Shown here: positions 1 to 5,384 of the stretch, piece by piece
Position numbering within the stretch: position 1 is the stretch's first letter
How the letters are laid out: every line of letters begins with the position of its first letter
Source of the DNA: Schizochytrium sp. CCTCC M209059
Lineage: Eukaryota > Sar > Bigyra > Thraustochytrida > Thraustochytriidae
Length of the DNA stretch: 15,081 bases
Assembly (NCBI GenBank): GCA_000818945.1
Contig: KN805388.1
Span: 465,490 to 480,570 of the forward strand
Direction: 5' to 3'
The notes under the pieces: model-generated
Database searches by the model: none
Seen by the model: the letters and a program-made list of their open reading frames with translations, nothing else
Told to the model about the DNA's origin: nothing
Made by a program: the position numbers and the translations under genes

Positions 1-529
1 CTGTCTGCGCAGCCGCCTCTGGCCGCGCCTCCTTGGCCGCCTTCTCTCCCCGCTGCCGCTGCTTGCTGCCGCCTCCTTGCCCCTCCGCCTCTCCTCGCCG
101 CGGCCGCCGCGAACCGCCCTCGGCGTGCACCCTTGCGCCTCCGCCGCCGCGCGCGGGGGGCGCCGACCCCACCCCGCGGCGCCGCAGGCCTGCTGCTGGG
201 TGCAAACCGCAGGAGGGGGCAGGGCCAGAGGTGCCGGGGGTTCCAGACGCGCCACGGGGTGGCCGGCGGCCTAAAAGGGGTTGCGGGGGAATGGGTTGCG
301 CAGGCAACCGCCGAGGGAGGGAGCGGGAGAGGCGGAGGGAGAGGGACCGGGACGCGCGGGCGGCGTACGCGGACAGACAGACAGACAGTCAGAAAGACAG
401 AAAGACAGAAAGACAGAAAGAGAGAAGGACCGCGACGGCGAGCGCGGGAGAGGAGAGGAGCAGCGCGGCGTCGCGCAGACGAAGAAGGCCGGGGCTTGGT
501 CCGGGCAAGGAGCGAGCGGGCGCAGAAAG
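1..529 (+). other. GC-rich 5' flank and leader of the CAP-H gene
   Basis: No gene is supported here. The first 250 bases are extremely GC-rich (pyrimidine-rich at first, then G-rich), and from about 290 the plus strand becomes strongly purine-rich up to the CAP-H start at 530. Open frames crossing this area consist of Arg/Gly/Glu-rich low-complexity translation and give no domain, so I read it as promoter and 5' leader. One upstream ATG at 291 opens a frame that runs to 650 and would overlap the CAP-H start out of frame. The leader therefore probably begins downstream of 291, or else that frame is regulatory. No TATA box is convincing. Confidence 0.6.
372..424 (+). repeat. GACA/GAAA tetranucleotide microsatellite
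   Basis: About four ACAG units are followed by a mixed AAAG/ACAG array, giving an almost uninterrupted purine-rich tetranucleotide tract. It ends about 105 bases before the CAP-H start codon, so it lies in the leader or core promoter. Such tracts vary in length, and long purine-pyrimidine mirror tracts can adopt non-B DNA. The read-through in one frame gives a Asp-Arg-Gln/Lys pattern that I consider non-coding. Confidence 0.8.
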
Positions 530-2626
530 ATGGGCAGGCAAAGACGCAAGAGCCTGGGCGCAGGCGCCGCGGTTCTGGTGGACGTGTCCAATAACGACGA
601 CGTCAAAGAACGCAGGGAAAGGCGCAAGTCGCTGGCGCGCGCGGGCGTGAGCTCGGCGAAGAAGGGGAAACGCCCCGGCGTCAACTATGACTTCAGCTCC
701 GTCATGACCATGTGCTCGACGAACAAGGTCAACCTCAAGAACTCGTGGAGCCTCGACCTCATCGACCACATCGACGACGTCCTAGACCAGCACCAAGGAT
801 CCTTTCAGACAGCAAGCCGCACGCTCCAGGCCTCGGTGCAAATCTACGAGAAACGCGTCGACTCCACGCATCAGGACACCTTTAAAATGCTCGAAAACGT
901 CAATCGCACGCGCGTGGGAACCGCCAACGACGCCGAGGAAAGCCGCGAGACGCGTCGCAAGGCCAACGGCAGCGGCAGCGGCGGCGGCGTGTCCACCTTC
1001 CTTGAGTCCAACCTCTCTAACATCACCTTCAAGGGCTCTGTCGAGCGCGAGTACGAGGTCGACCCGCTCTTTCGCAAAATGTCCAAGACCTTTGACGCCG
1101 GGGGAGCCCACGGCCTCCTCCTCAATCACCTTCGCGTCCATGGTGGACCTCGCGTCATTTTCGACACGAGCGAGACGGTTGCCTTTGACAACAGAAACCC
1201 AGCCAACGCCAGCACCGGCAACAACGAGGACTACGACAATGACAAAAGCAATGACGACGAGGCAGAAAATGATCGCACGAGTGGCCCCGAGGACGATGAG
1301 GCCACCCAGGACGACGTCATTGACCTAGATATTGCCATGGACCCGGCCAACACGGCGCCCGTCTGCCCTTCGCTTGAGTTACTTCATCGCAATTTGCACG
1401 CTGCGCAGGCTGATGAAGGCGCCGAGGAGGGCGCGATCGACCTTGCCGGCAGCGAAAACGGAGAGGGAAATGCCTCTTCCTCGGAACCGTCCTCATCTGG
1501 AGCCCAGGTAGACGAAGTTCGTGGCGCCAGCCCCGACGATCTCGACGACGAGGACGACGGCTTCGTCTACGACAACGAGTGGATGATGGGAGACGATGCC
1601 ATGCCTGACGAGTTCGACGGGGCTGACAGCGAGATTGGGAGCGAGATGGGGCCCGACGCAGCTGTTGCAAGGCATGCAAGCCACGTCTACGAAAACGGCC
1701 GCAACATGCCTCGCGCCCTGCACGAAGAGATTGATTTCACGCAGTTCGACGCCTACAGCTTTTTCAAGACAGCCTCGACTGGGCCGTCCCAGAACGCAAA
1801 TTGGGCAGGACCCTCGCACTGGCGTCTTGGCCGGAAACGCGACGCTCCGCAAGGGGCGCGATCGCGTGCACCTCGCTCTTCGAAAAAGGCATTTTTCATC
1901 GATTTTTCCGCTCAGGATGATGCAGAGGAAGATCAAAGCGCAGAGATGGTCTTGCCCCCGGAGCAAGCCACGCGCCTCGCGAGCATTAGTCTTTCGAAAA
2001 AGACTCAGCAAGCCGCTCGACCCAGCGACCTCCCACAAGATCTGCACTACACTGTGCAAGACCTTTGCAAGCTCTTCCTCAAACCGGTCGTCATTTCCGA
2101 GGTTTTGCGTCGGGGCGCGAATGGACGCAGGCGGTCTTCCGGCCAAGGCTTCGGATCTCCTGCCGACGCAGCTTCTTCTTTTGCCAACGATGACGATCAC
2201 GGAGATGCTGGGTACTTTGAAAAATTTGGCGATGAACAAGACGACGATCATGATGATGCTCCTGGAGGGCCTGCCGATTTCGACGATGATGACGAGGACG
2301 AGGACTTTGTACAGCCGGCGCACGTGCTGGAAAAAATCCATGTCGACTACGCACGCAAGGCGAAGCGGATCGACGTGAAAAAACTCAAGGAAACCATCTG
2401 GTCAGAAATTGAAGATCGTCACGAGACCCGCGCCGACGAGCAAATCTCTTTCGCCGATTCTATCAAGCACCTCGCTCCCAAGATTGACAACGCCCAAGTT
2501 ACAGTGCCCTTCTACTTTATCAGTCTCCTCCATCTTGCCAACGAGAACAACCTCGAGCTCGAAGGCACGGCCAACCTCGCAGACCTCCTCATTGACGCAA
2601 CTGCGATCGCGCACGACGAGGAATGA
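530..2626 (+). CDS. NCAPH: Condensin complex subunit 2 (CAP-H / Barren / Brn1 kleisin)
   Basis: This is the kleisin subunit of condensin I, which bridges the SMC2-SMC4 heads and recruits the HEAT subunits during mitotic chromosome condensation. The open frame runs upstream to a TTG at 281, but the first ATG in frame is at 530, giving 698 residues, close to animal CAP-H (roughly 700-740). Family signatures seen in order: a basic N-terminus with NDDVKERRERR (about 22-32); the kleisin N-domain with NKVNLKNSWSLDLIDHIDD (65-83), then ASVQIYEKRVDSTHQDTFK (101-119); EYEVDPLFRKMSKTFDAGGA and GLLLNHL (174-201); WAGPSHWR (about 424-431), typical of the central region; and a C-terminal winged-helix segment (about 615-690) containing ETIWSEI and VPFYFISLLHLANENNLEL. 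Long acidic linkers lie between the conserved blocks. Two RRKSL motifs (residues 5-9 and 31-35) fit basophilic kinase sites. No intron is needed. Confidence 0.96.
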   Translation: MGRQRRKSLGAGAAVLVDVSNNDDVKERRERRKSLARAGVSSAKKGKRPGVNYDFSSVMTMCSTNKVNLKNSWSLDLIDHIDDVLDQHQGSFQTASRTLQASVQIYEKRVDSTHQDTFKMLENVNRTRVGTANDAEESRETRRKANGSGSGGGVSTFLESNLSNITFKGSVEREYEVDPLFRKMSKTFDAGGAHGLLLNHLRVHGGPRVIFDTSETVAFDNRNPANASTGNNEDYDNDKSNDDEAENDRTSGPEDDEATQDDVIDLDIAMDPANTAPVCPSLELLHRNLHAAQADEGAEEGAIDLAGSENGEGNASSSEPSSSGAQVDEVRGASPDDLDDEDDGFVYDNEWMMGDDAMPDEFDGADSEIGSEMGPDAAVARHASHVYENGRNMPRALHEEIDFTQFDAYSFFKTASTGPSQNANWAGPSHWRLGRKRDAPQGARSRAPRSSKKAFFIDFSAQDDAEEDQSAEMVLPPEQATRLASISLSKKTQQAARPSDLPQDLHYTVQDLCKLFLKPVVISEVLRRGANGRRRSSGQGFGSPADAASSFANDDDHGDAGYFEKFGDEQDDDHDDAPGGPADFDDDDEDEDFVQPAHVLEKIHVDYARKAKRIDVKKLKETIWSEIEDRHETRADEQISFADSIKHLAPKIDNAQVTVPFYFISLLHLANENNLELEGTANLADLLIDATAIAHDEE

Positions 2627-3164
2627 ATCCCTCGCTCTCTGGACAATCGTTGTAGCAAGCAAGTACCTGGCGGCCCAGGCAGTGTCTAGGTCTAGTAAGA
2701 AAGAAAGAAAAAAGTTATGACACAACCTTTTTTTTGAGAGGGGGGCCACACGTGCGCGAATCACTCGTCTCCGAATACTGCGCGACGGTGGACAGATAAA
2801 GAGATGGCTACCCGGCTATATGATTGACAGCGATCAATACAAGCGAGCTTTCCACAAGCTCCAGAAAGGCGAAAGACAACCGGCGGACTCGGAAGGGAAT
2901 ATAGCCCAGAATCGGAAGGCGTCAGGGTAAGGCGGCGGCTCAAAGGCGCAGGCGCCTTTTAAGATCCGTAACGGATCAATTTATCCGTCAAAAAGAACTG
3001 TCGCGGATTGGCGGGTCGCATGGTGTGCGCTGCTTGACGAGTTCCCCGTCTTGCGTGGTCGTGCTGTTTGATCGAAAGCGCCGCGCGCAAAAACGCACGC
3101 CGACTGGCGTGGGGAGCGTGGCGGCAGGGGCGCGCGCGCGGTTCGCGTGGCTGCCACGGCCGCC
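2627..3164 (+). other. Intergenic region between CAP-H and gene 2
   Basis: This stretch holds the 3' end of the CAP-H gene and the promoter/leader of the next gene. No open frame with coding character was found on either strand. A GAAAG-type purine run (about 2696-2714) and a T9 run followed by G-rich sequence lie just after the CAP-H stop. No AATAAA signal was seen near the stop. Two adjacent palindromes occur at 2942-2977. A minimal upstream ATG at 3020 would give a five-codon frame ending at TGA, which matters only if the transcript starts before it. Confidence 0.6.
2942..2977. promoter_or_regulatory. Two adjacent perfect palindromes upstream of gene 2
   Basis: AAAGGCGC-AG-GCGCCTTT (2942-2959) is a perfect 8-bp inverted repeat with a 2-base centre. 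Three bases later GATCCGT-A-ACGGATC (2963-2977) is a perfect 7-bp inverted repeat with a 1-base centre, and a further half-site ATCCGT follows at about 2982. The pair lies some 190-220 bases before the gene 2 ATG. The very short centres fit a dimeric protein-binding site better than an RNA hairpin. A regulatory role is inferred only from position and symmetry. Confidence 0.35.
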
Positions 3165-4850
3165 ATGGAGTGCGACCTCGCCTCTGGACGTGGGCGAACG
3201 CTCTCGGAGCTATCTGAGGCCAGGACTCCCGGGTCCACAGGCTCGGAGAGTCTTGATCTCACCACGAGTCCTCTCCAGAGATCCTTGCCACTTACGCCTG
3301 CATCCTCAACACATTCAGACGGAATCGACGAAATTCTAGCAATCACAGACTCCACATTCTCCGCGCGTAGCGCTTGCAATCCTGACGCTGACGCTGACGC
3401 TGACGCCGCCACGCAGCCGAGCATCGCCCTTCCCGCGCAGGAAGATGATATTAGGGTGCGGCATACCATCGAATTCGTCCTGGCTGATATTGTAGAGCGT
3501 GTTGTTGCTGCGCACACAGTGACCGCCGCGCAGACAAACAAATTGGCTACAAAACCACAGCACGCCAACATTGCTCCAAAACATGGTCTCTATAAGATCG
3601 ACACCGGCTACGATATTAAGGTAAATATTGCTGGACCCTCGCGCGCCGCGCCAGAACCTAGGCGGGGGGTCCCAGAGCCTCTCTCGCACGATTCAGACGC
3701 ATCCTCGATTGAAGACCTCGAAAAGGCCCTGCAGGAAATTCTTGTTGATGAAGGCGACGACGATGGTGATGATCTCATTGATGCGCACAGCGACGCCGAA
3801 AAAAATGCAGCTGCGTGTCAGGATGCCTTCTCGACGGATGCCGCGGGTGGCGAGGACGCAATGAATTTAACGAGCGGGAGCAAGTCGGCGGCTCCGGGAG
3901 CAAGGCCGGAGGCCGTCGACCGCCCTGCCATGGTCAAGGCGCTCGACGTCTTCCCTTCCAAGTCTAACATTATGGGAGGCTACATCTTTGGCGGCTTGCC
4001 CAGCGACTCTGAATCTAATTCTGACTCGGATTCATTGTCTTCCGCCGGTTCGTCATCATCCCTGTCTACCTCCTCTTTACATGGTTCGTTGCCGAAACAA
4101 CGAGATGCAAAAGCTAGAAAAAGGGTTCGCGTCGAGCGCCGGTCTCTCGCGCCCTCTCCCAAAAGGCATCCCCAAGCGCACACCAAAAGTAAACGGTCTC
4201 CTACATTGCCGCAGGTTGGAAAGAAAAACAGAACTGTTGAGCACGGGTCTTGCGCTGTCAAAAGTGGATCACCCCTGGCATTTGGCCACAGCCCACGAGG
4301 AGGCGCTGCACAAGCGAAATCCAAGGCGGCCATCAAGTCCAAGGCAAAGCCACGACCTTATCAAGCGGACAATTTTGATGAGCCTCACGCGTACTTTAGT
4401 CCTACAAGCGGCGGGAACAACGAAAAGGCAGGCTCTCAGCCATTTGCCGATGAAGCAGCCACGACGCATGCCATTGAACGGCCTGATGCAGTGGAGCGAC
4501 CTATTCTCGCCGGCGACGATATTTTCCCGGACCGAAGTACTCTTGAGCCTGATACCGTTGTTTTCGGTGGTCTTCCGGACGTGGACAGCGAGATCGACAG
4601 TCTTTCAAGCACATCAACTGAGTCTCTTGACGCACCGTCATACAGCTCGTCGAAACAAGGAAGGTATGGAAGAGCTGCTGGTGGCGCTGGGGCTGGTGCA
4701 GGAGGTCCCCGAAGAGGTCGAGGAGCGGCTGCTGTCGGTAAGTTGCCAAGGGTGGTTAACAATGCTGCTACAAACAGGCGCAACTCGCATCATACGAAGC
4801 TAGACCATATTCTCAAGGAGGAGCGTCGCATGCGTCACAAATTTAGGTAG
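3165..4850 (+). CDS. Unrecognised Ser/Asp-rich protein with duplicated FGGLP module
   Basis: I do not recognise the family. The frame is open upstream to a GTG at 3147, but the ATG at 3165 has a textbook context (GCCGCCATGG), giving 561 residues. Visible parts: a Ser/Thr-rich N-terminus; a DADADADA stretch from a GACGCT repeat (about 74-81); a likely amphipathic helix IEFVLADIVERVV (about 102-114), one of few hydrophobic stretches; an acidic patch (DEGDDDGDD, about 196-204); a basic, Ser/Lys-rich middle (about 310-410); and a Gly/Arg-rich segment (about 505-530) before a basic tail ending RRMRHKFR. Two copies of a module D-(V/I)-FP...FGGLP.(D)SE..DSLSS lie at about 261-303 and 452-485. No signal peptide or membrane segment is seen. 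The protein is mostly disordered, and a nuclear or scaffold role is only a guess. A strong donor-like GTAAGT at 4738 raises possible splicing near the 3' end. Confidence 0.75.
   Translation: MECDLASGRGRTLSELSEARTPGSTGSESLDLTTSPLQRSLPLTPASSTHSDGIDEILAITDSTFSARSACNPDADADADAATQPSIALPAQEDDIRVRHTIEFVLADIVERVVAAHTVTAAQTNKLATKPQHANIAPKHGLYKIDTGYDIKVNIAGPSRAAPEPRRGVPEPLSHDSDASSIEDLEKALQEILVDEGDDDGDDLIDAHSDAEKNAAACQDAFSTDAAGGEDAMNLTSGSKSAAPGARPEAVDRPAMVKALDVFPSKSNIMGGYIFGGLPSDSESNSDSDSLSSAGSSSSLSTSSLHGSLPKQRDAKARKRVRVERRSLAPSPKRHPQAHTKSKRSPTLPQVGKKNRTVEHGSCAVKSGSPLAFGHSPRGGAAQAKSKAAIKSKAKPRPYQADNFDEPHAYFSPTSGGNNEKAGSQPFADEAATTHAIERPDAVERPILAGDDIFPDRSTLEPDTVVFGGLPDVDSEIDSLSSTSTESLDAPSYSSSKQGRYGRAAGGAGAGAGGPRRGRGAAAVGKLPRVVNNAATNRRNSHHTKLDHILKEERRMRHKFR
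3384..3407 (+). repeat. Hexamer GACGCT x4 coding repeat
   Basis: Three exact GACGCT units and a fourth ending GACGCC encode the Asp-Ala run in gene 2. It is a short in-frame hexanucleotide repeat whose length change would not break the frame. Confidence 0.9.
4738..4803 (+). other. Candidate in-frame intron (exitron) in gene 2
   Basis: A strong donor-like sequence G|GTAAGT at 4738 is followed by a branch-like GGTTAAC (about 4752-4758) and possible acceptors. An end at CTAG 4803 gives a 66-base segment, a multiple of three and free of in-frame stops, so the protein reads through whether or not it is removed (22 residues difference). An alternative acceptor ACAG at 4777 gives 40 bases, and splicing there would cause an early stop. 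The pyrimidine tract is weak. I keep the unspliced frame as the gene model. Confidence 0.25.
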
Positions 4851-4904
4851 CAATCTCTAGTTTTAGTTTCGTTCGTGAGTCTTGCTCTTTCTAATTTTGC
4901 CAAT

Positions 4905-4958
4905 TTTGTTGCTCCTGTAATTTTTGTTGCTGCTGTAATTATAATTGTTGCTGTAATT
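4905..4958 (+). repeat. Three tandem 18-bp repeats
   Basis: Units at 4905-4922, 4923-4940 and 4941-4958 are head to tail. The first two differ at one base (TTTGTTGCTCCTGTAATT against TTTGTTGCTGCTGTAATT), and the third differs from the second at four positions. The array lies about 55 bases after the gene 2 stop, so it is probably in its 3' UTR. Confidence 0.85.
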
Positions 4959-4964
4959 ATTATT

Positions 4965-5000
4965 GTCGTCGTCGTCGTCGGCGGCGGCGGCGTCGTCGTT
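4965..5000 (+). repeat. GTC/GGC triplet tract
   Basis: (GTC)5, (GGC)4, (GTC)2 and GTT run without interruption. The tract starts six bases after the 18-mer array and keeps the same triplet register. It is noncoding by position, between the gene 2 stop and the gene 3 start. Confidence 0.9.
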
Positions 5001-5287
5001 ACCGACGTATGCGAGAAGCTTTGCTCTGTCTGCATGGGGCTCAATCGCTCCCATAAATTTTCGCTCTCTTTCATTCTTTCCTTCTTTTCTGAGTGAGACG
5101 AAATGTCCGTTGGTAACATTTTTTTGAATCTCAAACAAGTAGTTTTACCAAGTTCTTTCGAGTCTCTCGGCAGCTTTGTTTGACTGTGAGTCACCTTGCA
5201 TAGAGTTCCGGCAAGCATTCAGGATGCTCCTACCTACGTACGAACCAAGCCAAGTGGACGAGACAAGAGGCCATTAGCGACCGCAAG

Positions 5288-5304
5288 GCATAAAAACATA
5301 AAAA
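5288..5304 (+). promoter_or_regulatory. Possible TATA-like element of gene 3
   Basis: Two tandem copies of CATAAAAA lie about 80-95 bases before the gene 3 ATG, in otherwise GC-rich sequence. Position and composition fit a core promoter element. No transcription start can be seen, so this is tentative. Confidence 0.25.
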
Positions 5305-5322
5305 CTCACAAGGCGACCTGCT

Positions 5323-5346
5323 CGCGTGCACGCGTGCGCGCGCACA
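5323..5346. other. Alternating purine-pyrimidine (Z-DNA-prone) tract
   Basis: Twelve pyrimidine-purine steps in a row (CG, TG and CA only) form a perfect 24-bp alternating tract that includes the 10-bp palindrome GCACGCGTGC at 5328-5337. Such tracts are known to favour left-handed Z-DNA under negative supercoiling. It lies 38 bases before the gene 3 start codon, where transcription-generated supercoiling is expected. Confidence 0.6.
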
Positions 5347-5384
5347 GACGTGCTCTACAACTCACGAAGAAGACAGCGGCAACG

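Larger units (their letters stand above)
4851..5384 (+). other. Repeat-bearing intergenic region and leader of gene 3
   Basis: No gene is supported. After the gene 2 stop there is T-rich sequence with three tandem 18-mers and a GTC/GGC triplet tract (4905-5000), then T-rich sequence to about 5120. A likely promoter/leader follows, with CATAAAAA repeated twice at about 5289-5304 and a 24-bp alternating purine-pyrimidine tract at 5323-5346. A 17-codon upstream ATG frame lies at 5224-5277. Frames crossing the repeats translate to hydrophobic Val/Ile/Gly or, on the other strand, Asp/Asn runs. They lack an ATG start, so I treat them as non-coding. Confidence 0.6.

Noticed and set aside
281..529. 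N-terminal extension of CAP-H from TTG 281
   Set aside because: There is no ATG start, the translation is a microsatellite-derived Arg/Asp/Gln run, and conserved CAP-H sequence begins soon after ATG 530.
1493..2341. Minus-strand 282-codon frame inside CAP-H
   Set aside because: It is antisense to conserved condensin sequence, and no family features are seen in it.
4875..5096. Hydrophobic Val/Ile/Gly-rich 73-codon frame, possible small membrane protein
   Set aside because: It starts at GTG, not ATG, and its hydrophobicity comes entirely from the 18-mer and triplet repeats.
4863..5138. Minus-strand Asp/Asn-rich frame over the same repeats
   Set aside because: It starts at TTG, and the Asn/Asp runs are just the reverse reading of GTC/ATT-type repeats.
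5196..5384. 63-residue N-terminal extension of the TPR protein from TTG 5196
   Set aside because: Non-ATG start and leader-like composition with the Z-DNA-prone tract inside it. The first ATG at 5385 is more credible.
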